A stretch of 64,000 nucleotides of DNA from Inia geoffrensis (GCA_036417435.1 CM070905.1:25397592-25461591), one strand, 5' to 3'. Counted from the first letter of the stretch, positions 24,165 through 36,319 are shown. Translations and numbers: made by a program. Notes: a model not told the origin generated them from the sequence alone.

Positions 24165-24530
24165 TTTTGTAGACTTTATTTTTTGGAGCAGTTTTAGGTT
24201 TACAGAAAAATTGAGCAAAAAGTGAAGTCTCCATTTATTACCCCTCTCTCTGCTGGCCCTCAGTTTTGCCTATTATTAACATTTTGTATTGGTGTGATAT
24301 ATGTGTTATAATTAACGAACCATTATTGATACATTATTATTAATTAAAGTCCACAGTTTACATTAGAGTCAAGTCTTGCAGTATTGTTAACCAAATGCCA
24401 TATGTTGTACATTAGATCTCTACAACTTATTCGTCTTGCATAACTGAAACATTGTACTCTTTGACCAACACCTCCCCATTTCCCCCATCCCCCTAACCCC
24501 TAATAACCACTATTTGACTGACTTTATGAT
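24165..24530 (-). mobile_element. L1M LINE 3' fragment, antisense
   Basis: GAGCAGTTTTAGGTTTACAG, AAAAATTGAGCAAAAAGTG and TATTGGTGTGATATATGTG, then CCAACACCTCCCCATTTCCC, matches an old L1M 3' UTR in reverse. A related fragment is at 34975-35170. Confidence 0.75.
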
Positions 24531-27400
24531 ATGTAAATGCTTGTCTGTATTTAGGAAGTCTAATATTATTTGAGTAGAGGAGTAAATTAATTATTTAATC
24601 ATGTTATTATTACAGTGAGTGAGTAACTCATGGTTAAGCTGAATAACATTAATTTAGAACTCTAAAAGGTGCCCCTGTAATCCCAGTGTCATCCAATGCA
24701 ATGAAGGAATCAACTTTCCTCCCTGTATGTGACGTGATGAACACATACTTCACATGTATTATGCATGTTGACATGCTACTTTACTTACTGTGCTAATTTG
24801 AGTGATATGCCAGAGTTCTTAGGTAAAGGTATTTTTTTAAATGTGAGATTCATAACAGGAAATAAAAAAATATATTCCTCAGAGTTTATCTGGTGTAAAA
24901 TTTTAATTTTGAAAGAATATATTTTGTAATGTACTGAAATTTTAGTTTTATGCACAGAAAAAAATAATTACATTAAACCTCCATGAAGCTTGGTCTTCAA
25001 AGCTCAGAGTAAAGGGTTAGTTGGGTTTAATGTTTTTGATTATTACATTTTCATAATTTTGGCAGTATTCAACAGATCAATTCTCAGTTAGCTAAATATA
25101 GAGTGAAATGCAGAAATTTGATATTAATTACCACTATGAACATAAATAGCTATAAGGCATTAACTCCTTTCAAATGGAAATTCATGTTGACAAAAATGAA
25201 ATGTCAACTTGTTTAATTTTTTACACCCTTAATTGATTATATCAATGGGAGAAATAGATTTTTAGTTAATTAATTTTTTGGTTGAACAAAGTTATTGATT
25301 TATTCTACTTTTTTATAGACATGGCACTGAGGGATGGGGTCTATGATAATTATTAACATGTGATTTTTTTTAAATGTTATATCTTTTAATCCTCCAGCTA
25401 CCTTATGATGTAAGTGATATTCACCTCATGCAGAAGAGGGAACATGCGCAGTGATACTTTCTCAGTGGTCCATGAGCTATGGCACGATTGATTCCAAAGC
25501 CTTAGACCCTTCTCCCTTTGGAGAGATGTCTGATCCTGGCTCTCATGTTCGTTATTTAACATTCCATCATTAAAAGTCAACATTAACAACACTGCTTTAA
25601 AGAAAGATAAAATCACTAAGATCTCATGGATCAACTTAAGTAAAGGGTAACCTTATGTCTGTGTATATCCACAATGTTCAGCAAGTATTGAGGACTCAAA
25701 ACTGGTTGATGATGTTGGTGATGCTGTCAATGGAGACAATGATGAGGTACAATTGCCCTGGAAGGGCAGGAAGGCCAAGGGGGGAAAGTTGACGAGGGCC
25801 AGGTTCTGCACTACTAGAAGGACCAGGTTAGGTTAGAAAGCACTCTGTGATACTAATTTGGAGCTTGTAGTCAGTAGCAAATATGAGAGGCAGATCCCTA
25901 TAGGGGTCTAAATCAACACTGAGATTAAATAGTCTGGAGCTGAGTTTTGAAATGCAAAGGTAACAAGAAAAATGAGAAACCATTCACAGCTTGTGGAATT
26001 AGGAAAACCCTTCAGTTGATGAATGAAAAGGAGGAAATAGGCAAAGCCTAGAGAAATTCCCAAGGTAGGGTCAGATATTCCTTAGGACATATTTTTTGTG
26101 GTGCTGTGACCTCGGTAATGGGAAGCAGTTAAAAAGAGAGAGAGCTGCTGATGTCCTGGGCAGAGAACTAAGTTTTTATGTTCACAGACATATTTAGAAC
26201 CACTTTAAAATACTTCTATTTGCTCTTAATTCCTTAATTAGTTTTTTAACCCAATGTGTTTCCATAAAATAGAACTTTAAAATGACAACAGATTGTTTCT
26301 CTAATGATCATGAATAATACACCCACTTCTCTTTTTAAATGGAACCAAGAAATTTATTCCTAATTAAAACTAATTTCTATATAGCATTCCAATACAAAAC
26401 TATAATAATTAATATACCAGGAAATTTTTATAAACATAAATTTAAAACATATAGTGTTATTCTTTCCTATACTTTTGATACATGTACTAGAACATATGAG
26501 AAATTGATTGTTCCTTTGTAATTGATGTAAAGGCTAAACTAAACTAATTGTAAAATGGAGACTTAAATCCGTTGTTAATATGGATACTCCTTATGAACCA
26601 CATAGTTATTAAAAGGAAGTTATTATTTTAATACACATTTTTTTGGATATGGAGCTTAAGAATTCCTAATGTTTTTTAGGAAAAAAATGTGTTTTTAGCT
26701 ATTTAAAGGTCTTCAAAAATTAAGATTAAATTGTACAAGAATATCAGTGTAATGAATACTATCTCAGCCGTTTGTTTTAGTACAAAGTTTTCATTTTAAC
26801 CAAAAAGATTTTGTCATTCAAGAGTTCCGAGTATTTGCAGACCCAGGCCCAAAGTGCATAATATCAAAATCTTCAGAAACGTCAGTGTTAGCGATCATTA
26901 ATTATTCAACATACACCTCCATTTTTTTTCAGGTGCTAACACTTTTTAGACAAAAATGCAGGAATACTATTGGGGATCTTCTCAGAGATAAGCTACCTGA
27001 CTTACCTGCACTGAACTCATTGGTGAACTGCAATTTTTTTTACAGAATCAGAGTAACTGAACCAGACTCTCCCATATTACTTCTCAGCTGTGTAGGCGAG
27101 ACCATTGCTATCAGCAGACTCTGAGAGCTATTTCTCTTTCTGCTAATATCTGTGTGTTTAAGCCATTGATATGAAGTTTAGTTTTTACCAAAAGACACTT
27201 TATTTTTTTCTTCCAGGTCTTTAGTATATTTTAAAGAAAACACAGTTTTTTGGTTTTGGTTTGTTTTTTAATAAAAATAAGACATTTATTTCAGGAAATA
27301 GAGAAAATAATAAAGAAGAAAATGTAGGGCAGTTTTCATTTCACTGACCAAAGATAACTTTTTAGGTGCTTATCTTTCAAAATATGTACTTACATCCTAT
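24531..27400. other. Intronic sequence without recognised features
   Basis: This is very AT-rich, unique-looking sequence for almost 3 kb. The GC content rises slightly at about 25700-26130, but I recognise no repeat or exon there. Short open frames (25398-25634, 26339-26521, 26885-27124) have no domain features. Confidence 0.4.
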
Positions 27401-27404
27401 TCTT

Positions 27405-27406
<2 letters not shown>

Positions 27407-27440
<34 letters not shown>
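27407..27440. repeat. (TATC)n microsatellite
   Basis: About eight and a half TATC units are uninterrupted. They are followed by a degenerate CCATCCATCT-rich stretch to about 27476. Confidence 0.93.
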
Positions 27441-27528
27441 ATGTCCATTATCCATCCATCTCTCCATCCATCCACCTACATTACACATATATAGTATAAA
27501 ATGAGATGTTATATTTTAACCTGTAATT

Positions 27529-28235
27529 TAAAAAAAAATTGAGACATAATTCACACACCATAAAATTCATCATTTTAAATTATACAATTTAGAAGTTTTT
27601 AGCTTGTCCATAGGGTTGTATAACCATCATCACTATAATTCCAGAATGTTTTCATCACCCCAGAAAGAAACTCCATGCCTATTAACAGAACCTCCCCATT
27701 TTGTCCCCCATCCAGCCCCTGACAAGCACTAATCTACTTTCTGACTCTATGGATTTGCCTATTGTGGATATTTCATACAAATGGAAGCATACATGACCTT
27801 TTGTGACTGGCATCTTTACTTAACATAATGATTTCAAGGTTCATGCATATTGTAGCACATATGATTCTTCTTAAAGCTGAATACTGTATGAATATATCAT
27901 ATTGCATTTTTCCATTCATCATTTAGTGTCTTTAGGATTGTTTCCACTCTTTGGCTATTATGAATAATGCTGCTGTAAACCTGTGTACAAGTTTTTATGT
28001 GAACATGTTTTCAGTTCTCTTGGGTGTATACCTAGAAGTGGAATTGCTGGATCATACAGTAACTTTATGTTAAACTTTCTGAGGAATCACCAAATCCTTT
28101 TCCACAGTGGCTACACTGTTTTACGTTCCCACCAGCCGTATATGAAGGTTCCAATTTCTCCACATTCGCAAAAACACTTGTTAATTTCCATTTTGACAAA
28201 TATAGCCATCCTAGTGGGTGTGTGTAATCCTTCTT
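27529..28235 (-). mobile_element. L1M LINE 3' half fragment, antisense
   Basis: GAGACATAATTCACACACC, CAGAATGTTTTCATCACCCC and CCCTGACAAGCACTAATC, then GTGTATACCTAGAAGTGGAATTG and CCACAGTGGCTACACTGTTTT, is the reverse complement of an old L1 ORF2 end and 3' UTR. The element continues in decayed form to about 28400. Confidence 0.85.
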
Positions 28236-28565
28236 AAAGTAAAAGTATACCATGGAATCTCTCCATATTAATAATAACTATTTATATTATAATTGTAATG
28301 GCTACAGCATTATATTCCATTATATGGATGTGTCATTATTTATCCATGCCTTGATTGATATATGTTTACATTGTTTCTATTTTTTATTTTAAAAAAATAA
28401 ATTTTTTTGGTATTCAGAAACTTTAAATTTTATGTTAAAATTATTATTTCCCTAGTAGTTTTTACTTGATGTCATGCTTAAAAAGCCATTTATCATTTCA
28501 AGATTATAAAGATCTTTTTCTATAAATACATCTAGGTCGTGTGTAACAATAAAAACTTTCAATTA

Positions 28566-29442
28566 TTTTTAAAAAATTTTTATTGGGGTATAATTGATTT
28601 ACAATGTTGTGTTAGTTTCAGGTGTACAGCAAAGTGAATTTGTTATACAAATACATATATCTGCTCTTTTTTAGATTCTTTTCCCACATAAGCCATTACA
28701 GTGTATTGAGTAGAGTTCCTTGTGCTATACAGCAGATTCTCATTAGTTATCTATTTCATATATAGTAGTGTGTATGTGTCAATCCTAATCTTCCAGTTTA
28801 TCCCTCCCTCCCCCTCTTAGCCCCCAGTGACCATAGTTTATTTTCTACATCTGTAACTCTATTTTGGTTTTGTAGATAAGTTCATTTGTAGCCTTTTTTA
28901 AGATTCAGCATATAAGTGATAGCATGTGTTATTTGCCTTTCTCTGTCTGACTTATTTCACTCAGTATGAGAATCTCTAGGTCCATCCATGTTGCTGCAAA
29001 TGGCGTTATTTTGTTCTTTTTATGGCTGAGTAATATTCCATTGTTTATAGTACCACATCTTTATCCATTCCTCTGTTGATGGACATTAGGTTGCTTCCAT
29101 GTCCTGGCTATTATAAATAGTGCTGCAGTGAACAATGGGGTGCATGTATCTCTTTGAATTATGGTTTTCTCCAGATATATGCCCAGGAGTGGGATTGCTG
29201 GATCATATGGTAGCTCTATTTTCAGTTTTTTAAGGAACCTCCATACTGTTCTCCATAGTGGCTGTACCAGTTTGCATTCCCACCAACAGTGTAGGAGGGT
29301 TCTCTTTTCTCCACACCCTCTCCAGCATTTGTTGTTTGTAGATTTTTTGATGATGGCTATTCTGACTGGTGAGGTGATACCTCCTTGTAGTTCTGATTTG
29401 CATTTCTTTAATAATTAGTGATGTTGAGCATCTTTTCATGTG
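28566..29442 (-). mobile_element. L1 LINE 3' portion, antisense (about 0.9 kb)
   Basis: This is younger than its neighbours. GTATAATTGATTTACAATG, CCATCCATGTTGCTGCAAATG, CCTCTGTTGATGGACATTAGG and GGGATTGCTGGATCATATGG, then CTCCACACCCTCTCCAGC, follow the L1 ORF2 end in reverse. It is 5'-truncated within ORF2. It separates older L1-type sequence on either side. Confidence 0.9.
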
Positions 29443-29445
29443 CTT

Positions 29446-29900
29446 TTTAACCTAAATTCTTTAAATTTCTCTCTGAGGACAGGCTTGACTATATCTTTTA
29501 GTTTTGAAATGTATTAGTATCTGTTAAATAGTACTCTATAATTTTAGTTTTAGTTCTCTTTGACTCAAGGATTAATTAACATGAGCACTTAATTGTTTTT
29601 TCTAAATCTTCAGGAGTTTTTGATGTTTATCTTCCTTAGTCTTGCTTTAACATTTTACTCTCTTTAAAGCTTTAGTTAAAAATTTCAGTTTCTTGAATAG
29701 TGGTCAGAGAATATGAATTGAGAGTTCTAGTTTATGGTAATCATTCATATTTTATTTTTGGCAGAAAATAATTTTTGTAAGTATTTTATATATATTTGAA
29801 ATAAAATATATTATTTAGTAGTTATTGTTTTCATCCATTTAATGGATCAGCCTCTAAAAGGGATATGTGAAAGTCAAACTACACTTTTTAAAAAAATTTA
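29446..29900 (-). mobile_element. Possible HAL1/old L1 ORF2 remnant, antisense
   Basis: AGTTCTCTTTGACTCAAGG-type sequence and TTGAATAGTGGTCAGAGAATATG resemble the reverse complement of an old L1 or HAL1 coding region. It is heavily decayed, so the family is uncertain. Confidence 0.45.
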
Positions 29901-30641
29901 TGATGGTTTTTTACTTACATATTTCAGTGTTTCTTTTGATTATGCTCCAAATTGTTATGCATGCAGTGTAGAATAGAAACACCTCAAATCACCATGGTAA
30001 CATAGACAAGTCACATTTATCACAGTGGCATAATATACATTGACAGTTTGTGTAATTACAGAAAATCAGATCCATTGTAAATAAATGATTTAGTATCCTT
30101 TTTAATTCAATATATAAATTATTGTCAGAAATGAGTAGATCTCTCTAGTTTGATATTTTATCCATTTCTTTAGACACTTTGACATTTGTTCCTATAGAAT
30201 TATCTGTATTTGATTGGCTTACTGTAATCTTGCAAATATCCACAAAATATTAATTCCAAACCATATTGAAAGACTGTATGTTTAATGATATTTCAAACAA
30301 TGAATTATTACAAAGGCATGCATAACCCAAGATAAAAGAACAATCTGATATTGAGCAAGAAATGAAGTAATAACTGGTAAGAGGTGAATTTTAGCTTTAT
30401 TTTACTCTTCAGAGAAATCTTCATAATAAAAAGTGAATTAAGCTTTTTGGCTTAAAAATATAATATAATTCTAATCCCAGACATTATATTTTATAAACTG
30501 GGAATTCTTGCAGAAGCTTGACTAGTTCTGTTTGTGACCTATTTTGTTTGGGTTCATAGACCCTCAGGGAGTATTTGTATTCTCCAAGGGCATAAGAGCA
30601 GAGCTATTTTATAATTTTTAATAGATCTCTCTTTTCTTTTT

Positions 30642-30745
30642 TTTATTCATTTCTTTCTCCCTTTTCTTCATTCTGCTTCCTTACTCCCTTTCTTCCTCCC
30701 TTTCTCCCTTCTCTCTGTCTCTCTTTTTCTCTTTTCTCCTCTTGG
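30642..30745. repeat. Polypyrimidine tract (TTTC/CTCC-rich)
   Basis: About 100 bases are almost all C and T on the plus strand, with TTCTTTCTCCC and CTCTCTGTCTCTC words. Confidence 0.8.
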
Positions 30746-30789
30746 TTCCTTGGCTAGTGACACATGCTCATAATTGTTCTATGCAAGGT

Positions 30790-31225
30790 CCATTTTCATC
30801 TATTTAATTAGTTATTTAATTATTTGGTTATTTCAAAGAAGGTAATAAGCATCTATGAAAATACTCCCCTGTCCCTCAAAACTAGGATTGTGATAAAAAG
30901 CTGTATCCAAACATGTATTTCCATCACCAACCCATCCTCACATCACTCCCAAACAGTCAACATTCCTACCTTTTAAAATAGATTTGTCTTGCATATGTAT
31001 TCCCAAAAAAGCGCACAAATTTTTAAAATTTTAATCATTTATACCTTTGTAAAATGTATATTTGGTACTTTCTTTTTTCACTTAATGTTATATTGCTAAG
31101 ATTCATCCAGATTTATGGCTGTCTCTGTAGTTCATTCATTTTGACTGCAGTATAATATTCCATTGTGTAAATATTCCATATGCCGCAATTGATTTATTCA
31201 CTCTCTTGATGGTATCTGGGGTAAT
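30790..31225 (-). mobile_element. L1M LINE 3' fragment, antisense
   Basis: AAGATTCATCCAGATTTATGG, then ATAATATTCCATTGTGTAAATATTCC and GGTATCTGGGG, reads as an old L1 3' UTR/ORF2 end in reverse. It abuts a plus-strand L1 ORF2 piece at 31226, so two insertions or an inversion meet here. Confidence 0.6.
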
Positions 31226-31956
31226 TCCAGGTGAGTTCTATAAAACTTTCAAGGAAGATATTATTACAATTTTATACAAACTCTTGCAGAGAAAAGAAAA
31301 AAAAAGGATTATTTTCCAATTTATTCTATGTGGCCAGTATAACCCTGGAACCAAAACAAAAAGGAAATTATAAGAAAGAAAATTACAGTTCCATCTCACT
31401 TATGAGTATGAATATAAAGATTCTAAACAAAATATTAACTGATTGAATCCAGCAGTGCAAAAAATATTGAAACCAAGTTGGATCCATCCCAAGCTTCCAT
31501 GACATAACTGAAAAATTTATAAATGTAACTCACTATAGTAACAGATTAAAAGAAAAATAATTTTGTCTCAAAAGATGTATAAAATACATTGCTAACACTA
31601 CAAATATACTCATGATAAAAAAAATATCTAGTACATATAGGATAAAAGGGACTTTCTTAAATTGATAAGAAACACATAAAATGCCTAGATCAAACATAAT
31701 CCCAAATAAAGAACGTGGGAAATATTCTCTAAAGGTTAGAAGAAGTATAAGGATGTGCACTATTGCCACTTCATGTCAAAATTGCATTGAAGGTCCTAGA
31801 TAGTGCAATAAAAAGAAGGAAAAAGATTGGAGGCATAAGAATTGTTAAGGAGAAAATGAAATTGTAATTATTTGCAGCTAACATGATTCTTTACATAGAA
31901 ATTAAAGAAGTTTTAAGAATTTATAGAGATAAATCCTTAAGTATAATAAAAAGAGT
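31226..31956 (+). mobile_element. L1M ORF2 remnant (left part)
   Basis: The plus strand carries decayed L1 ORF2 text: TTCCATCTCACTTATGAGTATG, AACAAAATATTAACTGATTGAATCC, then GATCAAACATAATCCCAAATAAAG. No frame stays open beyond about 70 codons. It is interrupted by the hAT element at 31957 and resumes at 32182. Confidence 0.75.
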
Positions 31957-32173
31957 TTCACAAGGGTTTTTCAACCTTAAAACTACGGACATTTTGAATT
32001 AGATAATTCTTTATTGGAGGTGGATGTCCTTCCTGTGCATTGTAGAATGTTTAGTAGCACCCCAGCCTCTCCCACAAGTCACCAGTAGTTGCACTCCCCC
32101 AGCAGCAAAATCCAAAAATGTCTCCATACATTTCTAAATAACCCTGGGTGACAGAATCACCTCTGGACTGGAT
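31957..32173 (+). mobile_element. MER5A-like hAT-Charlie element with 8-bp target duplication
   Basis: TTTTCAACCTTAAAACTACGG, ATAATTCTTTATTGG, CTTCCTGTGCATTGTAGAATG, CACCCCAGCCTCTCCCAC and AATGTCTCCATACATTTCTAA follow the MER5A consensus in order. It sits in an L1M ORF2 remnant and is flanked by the same 8 bases, AAAAGAGT, at 31949-31956 and 32174-32181. This is the duplication length expected for hAT transposition. The element is non-autonomous and dead. Confidence 0.88.
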
Positions 32174-32181
32174 AAAAGAGT

Positions 32182-32960
32182 AATACAAAACAAAACAAAA
32201 GCAAACAAGCAAAAAAACAACCTTCAGCTGAACTCTCTATACTAGCAGCAGGTAGTACATAATATAATTTAGGCCACCATTTACAATGGCATCAGAGAAT
32301 ATTAATTACCTAGGAGTAAGTCTACAAAAAATGGTTAAGTGCTGTGGAAAGAAAATTATAAGACTACATTAGATCTTGCAAAAGAAGATCCAAACAACCG
32401 AGAGACAACTTATCCTCATGGATAGGAAGATATTATAAAGATATCAAATCTTCCCCAGTTGATTTATAGATATTATGTATTTTTCCAATCATAATCTAAA
32501 TAGTACAGAGAACTTAAAAAGATGGTGCTACATTGTATACAGAAGAGTCTAAAGCAAAGACAAGTCAGAATACTTCTGAGAAAGAAGAATAGGGAGTGGG
32601 GACTTGCCATACCATTATCAGTCTTATTATGGAACTTTAGTAATTTATACCATATGATGTTAGGTCAAAGAGAGACAAATGAATTAATGGAATAGGAGGG
32701 AAAGGCCAGAAAAAGACACATTCTCTGTGTAACAGGTATAAAAGAGAAGCATCTCTCTAGTCATTCAGAAAAGGGGAGTAGTGCTGAAAAAATGATAATC
32801 AACATAGGAAAAAGGTGAAGTTGTATACCGACCTCACACCGTAAGTCAACTGTGGGTAAATTAAAAATGTGAATGTCGAAAGCAAAATTTTAAACTTCTT
32901 AGTAAGCTTTCATTATAAAAATTAATAAATTTGACAATTTTAAATCCAGATGATAAAAGC
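32182..32960 (+). mobile_element. L1M ORF2 remnant (right part)
   Basis: This continues the L1 of 31226-31956 after the hAT insertion: CCTAGGAGTAAGTCTAC, GTGCTGTGGAAAGAAAATTATAAG, CCAATCATAATCTAAATAG, then GACTTGCCATACCATTATC. It loses recognisable identity after about 32960. Confidence 0.7.
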
Positions 32961-33056
32961 ATCTTTTTTTCTTTTCCAGCAGCACATTGGACTAGATAGT
33001 CAGAGACCTCCTCCTGGTACACAGCAGATTTGAAAAAGCAAGAATATATGTATACA

Positions 33057-33058
<2 letters not shown>

Positions 33059-33096
<38 letters not shown>

Positions 33097-33105
33097 TACA
33101 CAGAC
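33059..33105. repeat. (CA)n microsatellite
   Basis: About 16 CA units are followed by CTCACATACACAGACAC. It is likely length-polymorphic. Confidence 0.95.
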
Positions 33106-33693
33106 ACTTTCATAAATGTACTCATAAATGTAGCACTGTTAGAAATACAATGATTAATTAAAACTTATAATGGAAGTCATATATACAAATTAAATATCTA
33201 TAAGTTATTAAATACCCCCACGAAAGAAACAATAAAAAGCTTAACTTGCTCTAGATAAAGAGAGGTTTTCTGTCAGGGAATGAAAATATACTGAGATCCG
33301 AGGATTGCAACACATTTCGGTTTGTTCCCAAGTTCCTCTTAAAATGTATTACTTAATATCGCCTAATTATTACATATTCTTTTGCATTCCTTTCCTTTAA
33401 ACAAACATTTGATATTTTTATCATCTCTTCGGTCACTTATAAGAGATTTTATTTAAACCTCTTAATTCATCTGCTTCCCTGAAATGTGTATCACTAAATA
33501 ATGGATTTTTTCTTATTTTAAACATTCAATCAGCTTATTTGAGTACCATCAGTACAATTAAAGGTTGTATTTCTACTTCTCAAATTGTGTTACTCATGCC
33601 TGATAATGACACTTCTCATTCTTAAAACACCTTTAATGCAAGATCATAAAGACATTTCCAGAAGAGAAAGTACAATTGTCAGTTCAGTTTCTT

Positions 33694-33787
33694 CTCAGCG
33701 GCCACAGCTCATGGGCCCAGCCACTCTGCGGCATGTGGGACCTTCTCGGCAGGTGGACTCTCAACCACTGCGCCACCAGGGAAGCCC
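33694..33787 (-). mobile_element. Truncated, tailless cetacean SINE, antisense
   Basis: Only the head portion and part of the body of the CHR-type SINE are present in reverse (AGCGGCCACAGCTCATGGGC, ATGTGGGACCTTCTCGGC, CCACTGCGCCACCAGGGAAG). About 35 bases are missing from its middle and the poly(A) end is absent. Nevertheless a 16-bp target duplication, GTCAGTTC(A/T)GTTTCTT, flanks it directly (33678-33693 and 33788-33803). Confidence 0.88.
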
Positions 33788-33917
33788 GTCAGTTCTGTTT
33801 CTTGACGGAAAAATCAAGAAGGAGGGTTGGCTGAGAGAATCAGAAATGCCATTCAACTGCATTCCTTGTCCTATTTGTTTCACACACTAAAATAATCAGA
33901 TAAAGAAAACCATTTCC

Positions 33918-34022
33918 GATTCTTTTCCCTTATAGGTTATTATAAAATATTGAGTATAGTTCCCTGTGCTATGCAGCAGGTCCTTGTTCGTTATCTATTT
34001 TATATTTAGTAGTGTGTATGTG
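33918..34022 (-). mobile_element. L1 LINE 3' UTR fragment, antisense
   Basis: GATTCTTTTCCCTTATAGG, then AGTTCCCTGTGCTATGCAGC and TTATCTATTTTATATTTAGTAG, is an internal part of the L1 3' UTR in reverse. It lacks the terminal poly(T) and ends abruptly against L2 sequence. Confidence 0.8.
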
Positions 34023-34024
34023 TT

Positions 34025-34500
34025 CAGTGATGAGAAGGAGCCCGGCCATGCAAAGATCCAGGTGGGAAGAGCATTGGAGAAAGAGAGGAGGAGAGAGAGA
34101 ACAAGAAACACCAAAGTACTGAAATAGAGCAAACGTCATGTGTTTGAGGAACAGAAGGATCCCAGGGCGGATGAAGTATAGAAACAAGTGACTAGAGAAT
34201 TAACAAGGCCTTAAGGGCCATGATAAACACTTTATGTTTTATTTTAGTGAAATGGGAAGCCACTGCATGACTTTAGGGAGAGGGGCCATGTGACTTGATG
34301 TGTGTTTCACAGTATCACTCTGGCCGCAGGACGGAGAGTGGATTGTTGTTTACCACTGTGAACATAGATATGGGCTAGGAGTTCAGGGAAAGATCACAGT
34401 AGCTTGGACCTGTGCAGAGAAGAGAAAATGGAGAGAATGGGGAAATTCTGGATATGTTTTGGAGACAGGACCTGTTAATGTCTTAGCTGTGGGCTGTTTG
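34025..34500 (-). mobile_element. LINE L2 fragment, antisense
   Basis: The plus strand reads as L2 in reverse: GGAAGAGCATTGGAGAAAG, AAGGCCTTAAGGGCCATGATAAAC, AATGGGAAGCCACTGCATGAC, GTATCACTCTGGCCGCAGG, then ACAGTAGCTTGGACC. The L2 continues at 35185-35490 and 35680-35945, interrupted by other sequence. Confidence 0.75.
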
Positions 34501-34974
34501 TTTGTCTTTACCAGTGGGCCAATTTGAATTTTATTTTAGGATCTTACCTCTGGTTCTGGCCTCCACTGAGCCATGGGTCAGACCTGGATGAATCCACACC
34601 TTTTTAAGGGAGAAACTATTGAAGGTGGGGGTGGGGAGTCGGTCCAGTTGAAATTGAAGTGGAGGCCAGATCAGAAAGGCTCAGCCATGGACTTCTTCCC
34701 CAGTGACTGGAGGGTTAGAGCAATAACTGCTGAAATCATTAGTCTTATAGGCCTGCACTATTAAATAGGGATGGCTATTGAGCTTTTGAAATACAGCTAG
34801 TCCAAATAGCAATTATCTGTGAGTCTAAGGTATACACAGGAGTTTGAAGATGTGATATATAAAAAAGTGTAAAGTATCTCATTAATGTTTGTATATTGGT
34901 TATATTTTGATGTCATAATGCTTTGCATGTATTGGGTTACACAAATGCTTTAATGAAAATAATTTTATTTCTTT

Positions 34975-35170
34975 TACTTTTTAAAAATTTCTTTGAAGAA
35001 CAACTTTATATTTACAGAAAAATTGAGCAGATAGTACAGAAGGTTCCCATATTCCACACTTCCACACAGTTTCTCCAATTATTAATGTTTTGTATTAATA
35101 ATTCATTACAATTAATGAACCAATATTGATATACATTGCTATTAGCTAAAGTCTATAGTTTACGTTCACT
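34975..35170 (-). mobile_element. L1M LINE 3' fragment, antisense
   Basis: TTTATATTTACAGAAAAATTGAGC, then CAGAAGGTTCCCATATTCC and AATTAATGAACCAATATTGATA, matches the same old L1M 3' UTR as 24165-24530. It appears inserted within the antisense L2. Confidence 0.72.
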
Positions 35171-35184
35171 CTTTGTGTTTTACA

Positions 35185-35490
35185 CTTGTATGTGGGGTTT
35201 TAACTTAGGTTTTTGAATTGATTGAATGGATAGACAGTCCTCAGCTCCTTACTAAGTGGAAAAAAACTGTGGGGAACGTATTTTGAGTGAGGACTGTTGT
35301 GTCTGGATATGTAAAGTGTAAGATGGTTATCAAACAACCAAGTGGAGATACAGGTAATTGGTAAGTCTGCACTCAGGGCTAGGTATATACATTTGAGACT
35401 CATCAGTGGAGGTATGAAGTTACATTTCAAATTAACATGGTCTGATGTGTTAATGGCAAATAAGAAAACAGAGTGGGGACAGCTCACCCA
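35185..35490 (-). mobile_element. LINE L2 fragment, antisense
   Basis: The minus strand encodes degraded L2 polymerase text (SLKCIYLALSADLPITCIST, then WLFDN near the LDIS-TW motif). The plus strand shows ACCAAGTGGAGATACAGG and GACTCATCAGTGGAGG, the usual L2 antisense phrases. It continues the L2 of 34025-34500 in correct order. Confidence 0.68.
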
Positions 35491-35679
35491 AAAAGTTTTA
35501 TTTTACTGATAAGGAGAGTGGATAAATGAGGCAGTAGGGTTAGTAATGGGATTTGTTTGCTTGCTTTTTTTTTTTTTTTTTTTTAAGATGAGAGCTATGA
35601 GAACTCAGTTGTAAACTGAAGGGACCACTGCAGACAGTCTAAATCTGCTGATGTAAAAGAAAGAAGATAACTGTGAGAC

Positions 35680-35945
35680 AAAGTGCACAGAGAGTTGAGA
35701 GTGAAGGGGGGTCCTAGCACTAGGGGAGGAATACGCCTTTGATTGGATGAGGGACGTGTGTTTCAGCAGGAGGGAAGCGATCATATGAGCATAGATGCAG
35801 GTAGGCTGTAGGTTTTGTTGGGGAGTTAGGAGGGGGTCTTTGTCCTATTGCTGCTTTTCCTCCATGAGAAAGTCTGAGACAAGCTGAAGTGACGGGGAGG
35901 AAAATGTTGGATGTGTGCGACATGAAACAGTTAGTCATCCGGAAG
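35680..35945 (-). mobile_element. LINE L2 fragment, antisense
   Basis: CATAGATGCAGGTAGGCTGTAGG, then GTTGGGGAGTTAGGAG and CTATTGCTGC...CATGAGAAAGTC, matches an L2 region further toward the L2 5' side, as expected if the element began as one insertion. Confidence 0.65.
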
Positions 35946-36319
35946 TGGGGGAAGAGAATTCTGATGAAAGTTGCTATTTCCTATGGCATTTGGTCAATGA
36001 CTTCAATCTCATATATTCATTCTTCTTTTAAGGGTACTAAAAATGACTAAATTAACTGATTTTATTTTTACCTTTCTTATTTTTTCCTGCTTACCCAATA
36101 GCACAGGTGGTTATGAGAAGGAAAAGGGATAGTTTCGTAGCAAGAAAGAGAAATGAAAGTAATAAACATGACAATACACTGAGTGGCTTACACTTATAAA
36201 TATATTTGTATCTAATATTTGCACATAAAGGTGAATGAATTACTCTTGCATTGCCTTTTGCGTTGTGGAAACAAGAAAATGTAGATCAAGGGAGCATAAG
36301 TGTAGGCAGAGAATGGATA

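Noticed and set aside
27407..27476. Regular repeats suggesting a CRISPR-like array
   Set aside because: They are 4-base microsatellite units without spacers, in a vertebrate genome.
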